Shown in pieces: positions 15,516 to 24,968 of a DNA stretch of 49,803 nucleotides. The stretch is from Cytophagales bacterium (GTDB lineage Bacteria > Bacteroidota > Bacteroidia > Cytophagales > Cyclobacteriaceae). Location of the stretch: the NCBI GenBank assembly GCA_016124425.1, contig WGNT01000014.1, positions 1 to 49,803 of the forward strand, given 5' to 3'. Every line of letters starts with the position of its first letter. The first letter of the stretch is position 1. The position numbers were made by a program, and so were the translations under genes. The notes beneath the pieces are model-generated. The model worked only from the letters and a program-made list of their open reading frames with translations, searched no databases and was not told the origin of the DNA.

Positions 15516-18035
15516 TTATGTTCTCAATATCTCCATCGTCGAAGTTTTTAAAATTTCCCGACCATTCCACCATCCCAAAAAGACGGTAATGCAGGTGATG
15601 GCCACATATACGGCTCCAAGCAGCAGCCATTCCATATGAAAGGGGATCTCAAAGAGATAAATACTCAGCAGGGCAGCTGCAATAATGGATAATAGAATCC
15701 CACTCAGCGCAGCTAAACTCCCGAGGAAGAGGTATTCCAAGGTATTGATTTTGATCAGAATCGCTTGCTGGGCTCCGATTGTCCGTAGGAGTACGTTTTC
15801 TTTGATCCGTTGGTATTTGCTGATTATTAGTGAGCTGATAAGCACCAATATACCGGTGATGATGCTAAACAGGGCCATAAATTGGATGACAAAGCTGATC
15901 TTTCCCAAGATTTCATCCAAGGTTTCGACAATGGTAGAGAGGTTGATGACGGAAACGTTTGGGAAATCCCGGACGATTTCATTCTGGACCCTCCCTGCCT
16001 GCACATCATCTTTCGTTTTCGTCACGACCACGTGAAATTTTGGGGCATTGGTCAGCACGTTTTCCGGAAATAGGACCAGGAAGTTTGTTGACACCTGCCG
16101 GAAATTTATTTCCCTAAAACTCCCGACATAGGTAGTAAGCGGCCTTCCCTGTACATTAAAGATGATCTGATCGCCAAGTTTGATGTCGGACCGCTCCGCA
16201 TACCCTTTATCAAATGAAATGAAAATGCTGTCGCCGGGGTTGGTATATGGCCTGAGCTCGCCGTCGGTCAACCGTTCAGAGCTGATCAAAGAGTCCCGGT
16301 AGGTCACTCTAAACTCCCGGTTGAATAGGCGGCGGGACATTTGTTCCTCCTCTGAAAGCTCCTGGTTTTGCTTTTTGGTAATGCCCTTCACCGAACTGAC
16401 GCCCATAGTAACGATGGGAACCTCCTGTAGAATGGGTAAATTCTGGTTTTTTAACGCCCGGCTAACGGCGTCTACCTGATCGGTTTGTATATCAAAAAAG
16501 AGCATATTGGGTTGGCCTTCTTTGTCTGCAAACTGCACTTCATCTAGCAACTGGTATTGTACAAAAAACAGGGTGGAAATCATCGCCGTACCCAAACCGA
16601 CAGTAGCCACAAGGGAAACCGTCTGATTGTTAGGTCGGTATAAGTTAGCCAGGGCCTGTCGAATCGGATAAGCAAGGGTGATCGGGAGCCACTTTTTAAT
16701 ACCCCACATAATGCCCAGCGCAAGGATCCAAAGCACCCCAAAAGCAAAAAACACAAATCCGGTAAACCATAGGGTTTGTATCCAATCCCGAAGCAGGTAA
16801 TAACTAAAACCCATCATAAATAGAACAATGCCAAGTACTACGGTCCACCGAAGTGGATCTTTCGAAAACCGTATCGTGTCGGACTCTGGCCGAAGCGTCA
16901 TCATCGGCGATACGGTTCTGATTTTCAACAGCGGAATCAAGGCAAACAGTAACGAAATTAATATTCCCGTGATGGTGCCAAGGACGATGGCTCTCCAGGA
17001 TATCTCCAACGTGACATCCACCGGAAGAAAATCCTGCAATACTGCCGGCAATATAAATTGCAGGGCCGTCCCGAAAAATGCCCCTGCAACCGAGCCAATT
17101 AATCCCATCAAAAAGATCTGCCACACATAGATTCCAAAAATTTTTCCGGAGGAAACACCAAGGCAGCGTAACACCGCTACGGCTGGCAATTTTTCCTTTA
17201 CGAATACGTTGACGGCGCTCGCTACCCCGACGCACCCCAGCAGTACGGCAATAAACGCTACCAGACTTAGAAAATTTGAAAGGTTCTGAAAGGATCTGCC
17301 AGTCGATTCCTTTCTGCCTTCTACCGTTTCATAGCGGACATTTTCCTCCTCCCAAGTAGGTTTAAAGTTTTCGATAACCCCTTCTGGATCTACATTTTGA
17401 TTGAGGGAATAGTAAAACTCATAGTTGATTCTACTTCCGTATTGTACCAAGCCTGTCTCCTCCAAGGTCTCCATGGGAATATACACAGCCGGAGCGACGG
17501 TGGCGGTAATTCCTGTTTGCCCAGGAACTTTGGATAGCGCGCCTGCAATTTCATAGGTTACCTCACCGACTTTTATTAGGTCACCAACTTTCGCATCAAA
17601 CTGCACCAGGAGCAGGTTTTCAACCAGCGCTACTTTGCCTCCCTGACGGAAGCGGGCCTCCCCTGCTTGGGGTTCTGTATCGAAGCTTCCATAAAAGGGA
17701 AACATTCCTTCTAATGCTCGAACTTGCGTAAGCCGGCTTTCGCCTTTTTCAGGAAAGGACACCATTGAGGCAAAATTTACCTCCCTAGCCTGATCAGCGA
17801 CTAATGAGTCAATAAGCGGAAGATCGAATGGCTGATTTTTGCTAAGCACCAGATCCGCTCCTAGCAACTCTTTGGCTTGGCGGTCAATGTCTTTGGTCAA
17901 GTTGTCGCCAAAGGAGCTAATAGCGACTAAAGCCGCGATCCCCGTGATGATCGAGGATATAAAAAGTATGAGTTTGGATCCATTTTTGCGAAAATCCCTC
18001 GCGGCCATGGTCATGATCCACTGGAAATCACCCAT
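15516..18035 (-). CDS. FtsX-type ABC transporter permease (YbbP-like)
   Basis: An 839-residue inner-membrane protein with two FtsX domains separated by large periplasmic parts. The N-terminal membrane anchor is at about residues 20-45, with further hydrophobic clusters at about 255-400, 400-500 and 700-820. Length and arrangement match E. coli YbbP. The start overlaps the ATPase gene by 8 bp. With TesA encoded divergently next door, the set equals the conserved tesA-ybbA-ybbP locus. The substrate of this exporter is not firmly known; lipoprotein or lysophospholipid handling has been suggested. Confidence 0.9.
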   Translation of the reverse strand: MGDFQWIMTMAARDFRKNGSKLILFISSIITGIAALVAISSFGDNLTKDIDRQAKELLGADLVLSKNQPFDLPLIDSLVADQAREVNFASMVSFPEKGESRLTQVRALEGMFPFYGSFDTEPQAGEARFRQGGKVALVENLLLVQFDAKVGDLIKVGEVTYEIAGALSKVPGQTGITATVAPAVYIPMETLEETGLVQYGSRINYEFYYSLNQNVDPEGVIENFKPTWEEENVRYETVEGRKESTGRSFQNLSNFLSLVAFIAVLLGCVGVASAVNVFVKEKLPAVAVLRCLGVSSGKIFGIYVWQIFLMGLIGSVAGAFFGTALQFILPAVLQDFLPVDVTLEISWRAIVLGTITGILISLLFALIPLLKIRTVSPMMTLRPESDTIRFSKDPLRWTVVLGIVLFMMGFSYYLLRDWIQTLWFTGFVFFAFGVLWILALGIMWGIKKWLPITLAYPIRQALANLYRPNNQTVSLVATVGLGTAMISTLFFVQYQLLDEVQFADKEGQPNMLFFDIQTDQVDAVSRALKNQNLPILQEVPIVTMGVSSVKGITKKQNQELSEEEQMSRRLFNREFRVTYRDSLISSERLTDGELRPYTNPGDSIFISFDKGYAERSDIKLGDQIIFNVQGRPLTTYVGSFREINFRQVSTNFLVLFPENVLTNAPKFHVVVTKTKDDVQAGRVQNEIVRDFPNVSVINLSTIVETLDEILGKISFVIQFMALFSIITGILVLISSLIISKYQRIKENVLLRTIGAQQAILIKINTLEYLFLGSLAALSGILLSIIAAALLSIYLFEIPFHMEWLLLGAVYVAITCITVFLGWWNGREILKTSTMEILRT

Positions 18036-18705
18036 GGGTTACCTCCTGTAATTTACCACCCTTTATGTGGATGATTTGGTTGGTACGTTGGGCGAGTTCT
18101 GTATCATGTGTGACCAGGATCAGTGTGGTACCCTCTTCTTCGTTAAGTTGAAAAATTAGGTTTTCGATCATTTCACCGGTTTCAGTATCTAAATTTCCCG
18201 TAGGTTCGTCTGCAAAAAGTATTTTCGGCTCGTTAGCAAATGCCCTGGCTATGGATACCCGCTGCTGTTCGCCTCCGGATAGTTGAGTAGGGTAGTGGGT
18301 AATCCGGTCTCCTAGGCCTACTTTTTCAAGTAGTTCTGTTGCTTTTGACCTGGCATCTTTGCGTTTTTTTAGTTCTAAAGGCACCATTACGTTCTCCAAC
18401 GCCGTTAAGGTAGGAAGCAGTTGAAAGTTTTGAAATATAAACCCGACCGAGTCATTTCGCAGCTTTGCTCGCTGATCCTCGGATAGGTTGTCCATTGCCT
18501 GTCCATTCAGGGAGACCGAGCCGCCGCTGGAGACATCTAGCCCGGCACAAAGCCCAAGAAGGGTAGTCTTTCCACTCCCCGAAGGTCCTACGATGGCAAG
18601 CGTATCTCCAGGTGCTACCTCAAAACTTACGTTTTCCAATACGGTAAGCTTCCTGTTGCCGCTTTGGTAGGTTTTTGTTAAATTTTGGACTTTTAAAATA
18701 CTCAT
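18028..18705 (-). CDS. ABC transporter ATP-binding protein (YbbA/LolD-like)
   Basis: A 225-residue ATPase of the MacB/LolD family. Walker A is GPSGSGKTT (near residue 39), the signature is LSGGEQQR, Walker B is [12 protein letters not shown], and the switch His lies in LVTHD. It is coupled to the FtsX-type permease by an 8-bp overlap. It starts 122 bp from the divergent arylesterase gene, so the promoters of both lie in that gap. Confidence 0.93.
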   Translation of the reverse strand: MSILKVQNLTKTYQSGNRKLTVLENVSFEVAPGDTLAIVGPSGSGKTTLLGLCAGLDVSSGGSVSLNGQAMDNLSEDQRAKLRNDSVGFIFQNFQLLPTLTALENVMVPLELKKRKDARSKATELLEKVGLGDRITHYPTQLSGGEQQRVSIARAFANEPKILFADEPTGNLDTETGEMIENLIFQLNEEEGTTLILVTHDTELAQRTNQIIHIKGGKLQEVTHG

Positions 18706-18827
18706 TTAGTAAAGGGAAAAACGATTGATTGAGGTTCTAACAAAAATGATACTATATTTAGTTTGGATTTGAAAGATAAACCTGCTAGATAATTTAATGC
18801 TTTGCTAAGAAACGAATATAGCCAATT

Positions 18828-19502
18828 ATGACTACTATCAAAACGCTCTTCATGTATATCCCCACCTTTCTGTTCATCGCATGCTCCGGCACTAGCGGGA
18901 CAAAGGAGGAGGAAAAGCAAACGAATAATCAGGAAGTTAACGTCAAAGCTGATCGTCCGGTTATTCTTTTTTTCGGAAACAGCCTGACGGCAGGCTACGG
19001 ATTGGATGAAGAAGATGCTTTTCCGGCATTGGTCCAAGACAAAATCGACAGCGTAGGCTTAGAATATACCGTAATCAACGGAGGTCTAAGTGGGGAAACC
19101 ACCGCTAGTGGATTAAACAGACTAGACTGGTTCTTGGAGGAGGGGCCCGCGATATTTGTCCTGGAATTAGGGGGCAATGATGGCTTGAGGGGAATATCCG
19201 TGTCGGAAACCCGAAAGAATTTAAAAGCCATAATTCAAAAGGTAAGGCAAAGCTATCCGGATACCGAGATTGTGTTGGCAGGAATGCAGATACCACCCAA
19301 TATGGGCCAAGAGTATACAGAACAGTTTAAGGGAATGTATGAAACCATAGCTGTAGAAGAGTCTGTCCATCTGATTCCATTCTTGCTGGAGGGGGTAGCA
19401 GGTGACCCTGAACTCAACCTACCAGATGGCATTCATCCCACGGAAGAAGGTCATGAAATCGTTGCCGAAACAGTGTGGGAAAATATTTTTCCGCTTCTTT
19501 AA
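18828..19502 (+). CDS. tesA: TesA-like arylesterase/lysophospholipase (SGNH hydrolase), lipoprotein
   Basis: A 224-residue SGNH hydrolase that cleaves esters such as lysophospholipids or acyl-thioesters. Block I is FFGNSLTAGYG with catalytic Ser52, block III is GGNDGLRG and block V is DGIHPTEEGH with the Asp/His pair. The N-terminus has a short hydrophobic stretch and a lipobox (LFIAC, Cys19), so this version should be a membrane-anchored lipoprotein, unlike soluble periplasmic E. coli TesA. The divergent ABC pair (ATPase plus FtsX permease) supports the family assignment. Confidence 0.92.
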   Translation: MTTIKTLFMYIPTFLFIACSGTSGTKEEEKQTNNQEVNVKADRPVILFFGNSLTAGYGLDEEDAFPALVQDKIDSVGLEYTVINGGLSGETTASGLNRLDWFLEEGPAIFVLELGGNDGLRGISVSETRKNLKAIIQKVRQSYPDTEIVLAGMQIPPNMGQEYTEQFKGMYETIAVEESVHLIPFLLEGVAGDPELNLPDGIHPTEEGHEIVAETVWENIFPLL

Positions 19503-19661
19503 TGATGTTATCCATCTATGAACTGCTTTTGAAAAGGCATCAACCTTATAAAATAAGCCATAACTTCATCCTTGCCATACTACCGTTGGCGGCAAGCACT
19601 TTTTATTTGTCGAAATTTTATCTTATTTTTTCAGGATTTTAAAAAAATATAGCAAAACAAA

Positions 19662-21401
19662 ATGAGTATACAGATTCAATCTTCCGGTGAGGAATATGAT
19701 GCCATTATCGTAGGTTCGGGAGCCGGGGGAGGCATGGCTTCGAAAATTCTTTCCGAAGCAGGTTTGTCGGTTGCTGTAGTAGAAGCAGGAGCGGATTTTG
19801 ACCCTGCCTTAGAAGAGCACCGTACGCAATTGCGTTTTCCTTGGGAATCACCAAGAAGGGGCGCGGGTACCGTCAGGGCATTCGGTGACTTTGATGCGGC
19901 CATTGGGGGTTGGGATATTGAGGGCGAACCCTATACACGCGGTAAGGACAGTGAATTTGACTGGTTTAGATCCCGCATGCTAGGGGGCAGAACCAACCAT
20001 TGGGGCCGTATTTCGCTCCGGTTTGGTCCCTTGGATTTCAAGCGTAAGGATATGGACGGCCTAGGCGACAACTGGCCTATAGGCTATGATGACGTAAAGC
20101 CGTACTACGATAGGGTAGATAGGTTGATAGGTGTGTTTGGTTCCAAAGAAGGGATCCATAACGAACCGGATGGTTTTTTCCTTCCGCCGCCAAAACCGAG
20201 GCTGCATGAGCTGTATGTGAAAAAAGGAACCAATAAGATAAATATTCCCGTAATTCCGTCCCGACTCTCCATACTTACCCGTCCGGTGAGTAACGAACGT
20301 GGGGTTTGTTTTTTCTGTAGTCAATGCAACCGTGCCTGTCAGGTGTATGCTGATTTTTCCGCCGGCACCTGTCTGGTAAAGCCAGCCATGAAAAAGGGAC
20401 AGGTAGACCTGTATACCCATGCCATGGTTCGGAAAGTAACCACCAACGACAAGGGAGAAGCTACCGGGGTTTCCTACGTGAGTAAAGCGGATATGAAGGA
20501 ATACAAGTTGCGCTCAAGGGTAGTTGTACTAGGAGCATCTGCCTGTGAGTCTGCTAGAATCATGATGAACTCTACCTCCAAGACGCACCCTAACGGTCTT
20601 GGAAATAGTACCGGATATGTAGGTAGATACCTACATGATTCCACAGGAGCGGATCGGATGGGCATCTTACCGGAGTTGATGGATAGAGACAGGTACAACG
20701 AGGATGGTGTTGGCGGCCTGCATGTATATACGCCTTGGTGGTTGAATGAAAAAAATCTTGATTTTGCGCGAGGCTACCACATTGAATATTGGGGAGGTAT
20801 GAGTATGCCATCCTATGGTTTTGGTGGAGGCATGGATACCATGCGGCAACATATCAAAGATGAATTTGGCAATCCTAGTGTGAATGGTGGCTACGGCGCA
20901 GGTCTTAAGAAGGACATCCGCACGTTCTACGGAAGTACGGTAGGTATGTCAGGTAGGGGAGAAAGCATTCCTCAGTATAGCAACTATTGCGAGATTGACA
21001 AGAGCGTGGTGGACAAATACGGGATTCCAGTCTTAAAATTCCACTATAAATGGACGGATCAAGAACTGAAGCAAGCCAAGCACATGCATGATACCTTCGA
21101 GGAGGTTTTGACCAGTATGGGGGCTACAATTTTGGGTAAGAAGCCGGGACCGGAAAGTCAGTACGGCCTGCACAAGCCAGGAAGAATCATTCACGAAGTA
21201 GGTACTACCAGAATGGGAGACGACCCAAACACTTCTGTACTCAACAAATACAGTCAAGCGCACGACTGCAAGAACCTATTTGTAGTAGATGGTGGGCCAT
21301 TTGTTTCGCAGGCGGATAAAAACCCGACATGGACCATCCTAGCCCTGTCCATGAGAACGTCAGAGTATATTGTAGACCAGTTAAAGAAGAAAAACATATA
21401 A
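19662..21401 (+). CDS. GMC-family FAD oxidoreductase, likely dehydrogenase catalytic subunit
   Basis: A 579-residue flavoprotein. The FAD-binding GSGAGGG is at about residues 18-24, with a substrate-domain motif GGRTNHWGRISLRF and the GMC C-terminal part IIHEVGTTRMGDDP through VVDGGPFVSQADKNPTWT. A four-Cys group (Cys216, 219, 222 and 226: CFFCSQCNRAC) stands where FAD-dependent glucose dehydrogenases of the alpha-gamma-beta type carry a [3Fe-4S] cluster. It has no signal peptide, but the next gene, 5 bp downstream, encodes a twin-arginine subunit-3 protein, so the two are probably exported together. The substrate (a sugar, sugar acid or polyol) is unknown. Confidence 0.88.
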   Translation: MSIQIQSSGEEYDAIIVGSGAGGGMASKILSEAGLSVAVVEAGADFDPALEEHRTQLRFPWESPRRGAGTVRAFGDFDAAIGGWDIEGEPYTRGKDSEFDWFRSRMLGGRTNHWGRISLRFGPLDFKRKDMDGLGDNWPIGYDDVKPYYDRVDRLIGVFGSKEGIHNEPDGFFLPPPKPRLHELYVKKGTNKINIPVIPSRLSILTRPVSNERGVCFFCSQCNRACQVYADFSAGTCLVKPAMKKGQVDLYTHAMVRKVTTNDKGEATGVSYVSKADMKEYKLRSRVVVLGASACESARIMMNSTSKTHPNGLGNSTGYVGRYLHDSTGADRMGILPELMDRDRYNEDGVGGLHVYTPWWLNEKNLDFARGYHIEYWGGMSMPSYGFGGGMDTMRQHIKDEFGNPSVNGGYGAGLKKDIRTFYGSTVGMSGRGESIPQYSNYCEIDKSVVDKYGIPVLKFHYKWTDQELKQAKHMHDTFEEVLTSMGATILGKKPGPESQYGLHKPGRIIHEVGTTRMGDDPNTSVLNKYSQAHDCKNLFVVDGGPFVSQADKNPTWTILALSMRTSEYIVDQLKKKNI

Positions 21402-21406
21402 CACCC

Positions 21407-22114
21407 ATGAATAGACGCGAAAATTTAAAACTGTTATTAGCAGGGTCGTTTGGTACCGGGCTGATACTCTCGGGTTGCGGTAGTGAAACGGAAAAAATCG
21501 CCCACCAACCAGCCTTTGGTGAATTTGGTAGCTACGGACGTACACCGGAAGAAATCAAACACAATGAGCTACTAAAATCCACCACCTTCTTTACCGAAGA
21601 AGAGCGTAAAAAGCTGGATATTCTGGTCGATATTATTATCCCTGCTGATGAAACGTCAGGAAGTGCCACCGATGCGGGGGTTCCGGATTTTATCGAGTTT
21701 ATGATGAAGGATATCCCGGATTATCAGACGCCAATGCGTGGAGGACTGCTTTGGTTGGACCATAAAGCTGATGAGTATTTCGAGAAAAAATTCGTGGATC
21801 TCACGCAGGAACAGCGCCTTCAGATCATCGATGAAATTGCTTATCCGGACACCGCTAAGCCTGAGGTACAGGCGGGAGTTAGGTTCTTTAACATGTTACG
21901 TAACCTGACAGCCACTGGGTTTTTCACAAGTGAAGAAGGATTCAAAGATTTAGGGTACGTTGGTAACAGGCCCAATGCCTGGGATGGTGTTCCTGAGGAG
22001 GTACTAGCCAAGCATGGATTGGAAAACGACCCCAAGTACAAGGATGTTTATTTGGACATTGCTACCAGGGGTGATTTGGCCCAGTGGGATGATGAGGGGA
22101 ATTTGATCGCTTAG
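21407..22114 (+). CDS. Gluconate 2-dehydrogenase subunit 3 family protein, Tat signal
   Basis: A 235-residue small subunit of flavin-dependent sugar dehydrogenases. The N-terminus MNRRENLKLLLAG has a twin arginine and runs into a lipobox-like LSGCG (Cys24), so it is Tat-exported and possibly lipid-anchored. The body contains the family-typical EEERKKLDILVDIIIPADETSGSATDAGVPDFIEFMM. I start it at 21407; the open frame reaches back to 21329 but that part overlaps the GMC gene. Known gamma subunits carry the signal for the whole complex, which fits the signal-less GMC partner. No cytochrome subunit gene follows. Confidence 0.88.
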   Translation: MNRRENLKLLLAGSFGTGLILSGCGSETEKIAHQPAFGEFGSYGRTPEEIKHNELLKSTTFFTEEERKKLDILVDIIIPADETSGSATDAGVPDFIEFMMKDIPDYQTPMRGGLLWLDHKADEYFEKKFVDLTQEQRLQIIDEIAYPDTAKPEVQAGVRFFNMLRNLTATGFFTSEEGFKDLGYVGNRPNAWDGVPEEVLAKHGLENDPKYKDVYLDIATRGDLAQWDDEGNLIA

Positions 22115-22137
22115 TCAGAACAAGGGAACATTCACCT

Positions 22138-22178
22138 AAATCCGGTCTTATAGTTTTAAGTCCGGATTTTTGTTTTTT
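22138..22178 (+). terminator. Rho-independent terminator after the GMC/subunit 3 operon
   Basis: Arms AAATCCGG (22138-22145) and CCGGATTT (22162-22169) are followed by TTGTTTTTT. It lies 24 bp after the subunit-3 stop. Confidence 0.75.
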
Positions 22179-22269
22179 GAGCAGCCGATTCGGACTCCTC
22201 ACCAGACATTCTACTACCTGCTTCCCTTTATTAGCATCCGATAGATTTCCGATGAGGATTTTTTCCATA

Positions 22270-23349
22270 TTACTCTCCCGAAGGTTTCTGAATCGGTTTT
22301 CCCACCGGAACTGGAACCCCAAAGTCCGGTGATCCGTCGGCTTTCCACGTAAATGGCTGCATGCGGATATCCCTGTCCCAGCCTGGCTGGGTAGTCTTTT
22401 TGGAGTGGTAAATGATCCAATCTTCTGTACCGTCAGGTGACTTGGCAAAACTGCAATGCCCAACACCATGTACGTGCTTCGTGCCGGTAAATACAGGGCC
22501 GGTTTTTTTCCAGCTAGCCGGATTCATTGGTTCTTTTCCCACGAGTTCTAACTGACCAAGCCGGTAGTCCTTAAGCCATGATTCCCGTGTAGAGTAGATA
22601 AGAAACGTTTTGTTTTGATGACGCAGTACCTGTGGGCCTTCATTGAGGTCAAGCGGGCCGCCGGTTTCCCAAGCTTCTTCGGGTGAGGAAATCTTTATCC
22701 GATTGCTGCTTATCGTAAAGGGGTTTGCCATGTGGGCGATGTAGATGTGTTGGGATGTCTTGTCCGTATTCCTGTTTTCTTCCCATCCCGACCAGACAGC
22801 ATATAGGTTTCCGTCTACTTCTAGCGGTGTCAAGTCTATCGCCCATTTGACAGTTTCTGGATTGCCGATGTCGTCACCGGTGTACAGCATTCCAAGATCT
22901 TCATAGGGTCCGAAAGGATCTGTCCCTGCAGAACGCAACACACCGGAACGTTGATGGATAAAGGGGCTTCCGGGTATTTTTCCTGCCGTATAGTAAATGT
23001 ACCAACGATCACCGAAACGGTGCAGCTCTGGCGCCCAGATGTTGCCTATGTTCCAGCCAGTTGTAGGGGCCTTCCAAACCTGAGTCATTTCGCCCCATTG
23101 GGTTAACTTGTCCGACCTTGATATAGCGATCCCGTTTCCCGACACGGCGCAGGTATAGTAGAAGCCATTGTTTTGATAAATCCATGGATCTGCCCCATCT
23201 TTTATGGGATTGACAAATGTATTCTGAGCGGTTGTATCTTGAATTGCTCCTAAGGCAAGTACGCATGAAAGGAGGAATAGATATAGCTGAGTCCTGTACT
23301 CGCGGTATGGAACAGTGAGGAATAGGTGGAAGGATCTAGGGAATGTCAT
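22270..23349 (-). CDS. Glycoside hydrolase family 43 protein, exported
   Basis: A 359-residue five-bladed beta-propeller glycosidase (GH43: arabinanases, arabinofuranosidases, xylosidases). A signal peptide (about residues 21-42, ending TTAQ) is preceded by a 20-residue N-terminal extension whose Met may not be the true start. The catalytic residues are visible: general base Asp54 in DGADPWI, pKa-modulating Asp172 in KWAIDLTPL and general acid Glu237 in DLNEGPQV. It most likely acts on arabinose- or xylose-containing side chains in the periplasm or on the surface. It appears to be transcribed alone, with no SusCD partner beside it. Confidence 0.88.
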   Translation of the reverse strand: MTFPRSFHLFLTVPYREYRTQLYLFLLSCVLALGAIQDTTAQNTFVNPIKDGADPWIYQNNGFYYTCAVSGNGIAISRSDKLTQWGEMTQVWKAPTTGWNIGNIWAPELHRFGDRWYIYYTAGKIPGSPFIHQRSGVLRSAGTDPFGPYEDLGMLYTGDDIGNPETVKWAIDLTPLEVDGNLYAVWSGWEENRNTDKTSQHIYIAHMANPFTISSNRIKISSPEEAWETGGPLDLNEGPQVLRHQNKTFLIYSTRESWLKDYRLGQLELVGKEPMNPASWKKTGPVFTGTKHVHGVGHCSFAKSPDGTEDWIIYHSKKTTQPGWDRDIRMQPFTWKADGSPDFGVPVPVGKPIQKPSGE

Positions 23350-23680
23350 CTTGTAGTTAGTGGCGCTGGCGAGATTCTTTTGACGTTATTACCGATGCTA
23401 GATGGTGTCGTAGTAAATCAAGATCAGAACAGACAGGAGGAGAATTAGCAAAAGAAAAAGGTGAGATTTCCAGTAGAATCCCTATGGATAGAGGTTATGC
23501 ATGGGTGTTGGGGTAATACGATCACAGAACTAAACTACTAATTTTTGTATTCCGATCCAAGCTTAATTGCGCAGCTGTTCGTAAGCACGTTTTTTTGGCC
23601 AAATGAGGGCTACCGGCGTATAAAAAAAGGAGAAAGGCGCTGTACCTTTCTCCTTTTGTTTTCCGAAAAACCGGCAATAA
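23350..23680. other. Gene-free stretch between GH43 and amidohydrolase genes
   Basis: 331 bp without a gene. Its right end holds a strong terminator for the operon that ends at 23681. The remainder (about 23350-23620) should hold the GH43 promoter, but I could not pick a convincing element. Confidence 0.55.
23621..23657 (-). terminator. Rho-independent terminator of the five-gene exported operon
   Basis: A perfect 13-bp stem, AAAAGGAGAAAGG (23625-23637) with CCTTTCTCCTTTT (23645-23657), and a 7-base loop. On the minus strand it ends in a seven-T run. It begins 24 bp beyond the amidohydrolase stop. Confidence 0.85.
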
Positions 23681-24937
23681 CTATTGTTTGTAAACGACGG
23701 GATCTGCAATACCATTTAGGTCGTAAACTATTTTGCCGTCCTTGATGGTCATTTGGTTTTCAAAGCGCCGATTTCCCGGAATTTTGTAGCCATTGCGGTC
23801 CCAAAAGCCGAACTCACCTTCTCTGAGCTGCAAAATTGCCACATCTGCGATACCACCCTCAGCCAGATGCCCCAACATATCCCGCTGAATAACTTTTGCA
23901 GGTGTCCAAGTGGTAGCCTCGATGACTTTATTCAGATCGGCACCCATAGCCAGAAAAGTAGACATAATGTTAAGAATATCTTTCATGGCGGCGTTCATGC
24001 TACCTTTATGAAGGTCGGTACTGATGGTGTTTGGAAAAAAACCTGCTTCCAGCGATGGGATAGCTTGTCTAAAGTCAAAGCTGGCACCGCCATAGCCCAC
24101 GTCAAATACAATGCCTCTGTCTTGGGCTTCTTTCACAAACGGCTTGAATTTCCGGGTTTCATAATCAACAACGGGTTCTCTTGCTCCTCCTAACTCAGCA
24201 AAGACGTGTGTATAAATATCGCCTGGACGTAGATGGTCGAAAAACAACTCCCTCAATCTAAGTGGGGCAAATGCTAAAGACCCGCCGAAATCTATGATTA
24301 CAGGCATGCCTGCGATATTGCCGGCTTCGACGGCACGGTCTACTGGTACCCAATCGCGTTTTCCATAATGGGCTACTTTAAAACCTACCACGTGTTCTTT
24401 GTATTTGAGCGCAGCTTGGGCGGTGATTTCCGCATTCATGTCCGAAGTATCCTGTTCGTAAGCGCCACCTCTCATGCCTTCGCCAACGATATTCATAAAC
24501 GCCAACACCCTAGTTTTCGAAGGATCGATAATGTTTTGTTTAAAAACATGAATATTCTTCCATCCAGGTCCCCCACAATCTACGATGGTAGTAACGCCAA
24601 CCCGAAAGGTATACCCATCAGGGTCTACTGCGGTAAGGCCGTCACTCAGGTAGCTGTTTGGCCGGGTTCCTGCAAAGTTGTGCCCATGGATGTCTATTAG
24701 GCCAGGGACCACCAGCATTCCGGCGGCATTTACAACTTGCTTTGCTCCGGAAGTAGAAATATTGGTTCCTATTTTGGAAACTTTACCGTCCGTAATAGCT
24801 ACATCCATCACCCCGTCCAAGCTGCTTTTTGCGTCAATTACGCGTCCGCCTTTGATAACCAGGTCGTAATTTTGTGCATGAAGCATCCCGACATGAAATA
24901 AGGAAATAAACAGAAAAATAAGTTTTGAGTGTTTCAT
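23681..24937 (-). CDS. Exported amidohydrolase/deacetylase-family metallohydrolase (EF_0837-like)
   Basis: A 418-residue amidohydrolase-superfamily protein with a Sec signal (about residues 1-21, ending LHAQ). The metal motif IDIHGH gives His84 and His86. Lys187 (VVGFKVAHYG) is the likely carboxylated lysine, His244 (IYTHVF) a further ligand and Asp308 (STDLHKG) the catalytic acid. Two places where I recall His in this family (VHIG and DVGHG) carry Asp216 (IIDFG) and Tyr282 (DVGYG), so the metal site may be altered. Relatives are usually found beside SelA/DgaE-like PLP enzymes, as here. It probably removes an acyl group from an amino sugar acid or amino acid. Last gene of the operon. Confidence 0.82.
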   Translation of the reverse strand: MKHSKLIFLFISLFHVGMLHAQNYDLVIKGGRVIDAKSSLDGVMDVAITDGKVSKIGTNISTSGAKQVVNAAGMLVVPGLIDIHGHNFAGTRPNSYLSDGLTAVDPDGYTFRVGVTTIVDCGGPGWKNIHVFKQNIIDPSKTRVLAFMNIVGEGMRGGAYEQDTSDMNAEITAQAALKYKEHVVGFKVAHYGKRDWVPVDRAVEAGNIAGMPVIIDFGGSLAFAPLRLRELFFDHLRPGDIYTHVFAELGGAREPVVDYETRKFKPFVKEAQDRGIVFDVGYGGASFDFRQAIPSLEAGFFPNTISTDLHKGSMNAAMKDILNIMSTFLAMGADLNKVIEATTWTPAKVIQRDMLGHLAEGGIADVAILQLREGEFGFWDRNGYKIPGNRRFENQMTIKDGKIVYDLNGIADPVVYKQ

Positions 24938-24968
24938 TATGGCTTTTGAGTTTGGTGGTTGACAGCGT

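Noticed and set aside
16804..17235. Minus-strand open frame within the FtsX permease gene
   Set aside because: It is an alternative frame of the permease coding region; the permease frame has clear family features.
21329..21406. Longer start of the subunit-3 gene
   Set aside because: It overlaps the end of the GMC gene and would bury the twin-arginine signal; the Met at 21407 gives a normal signal peptide.
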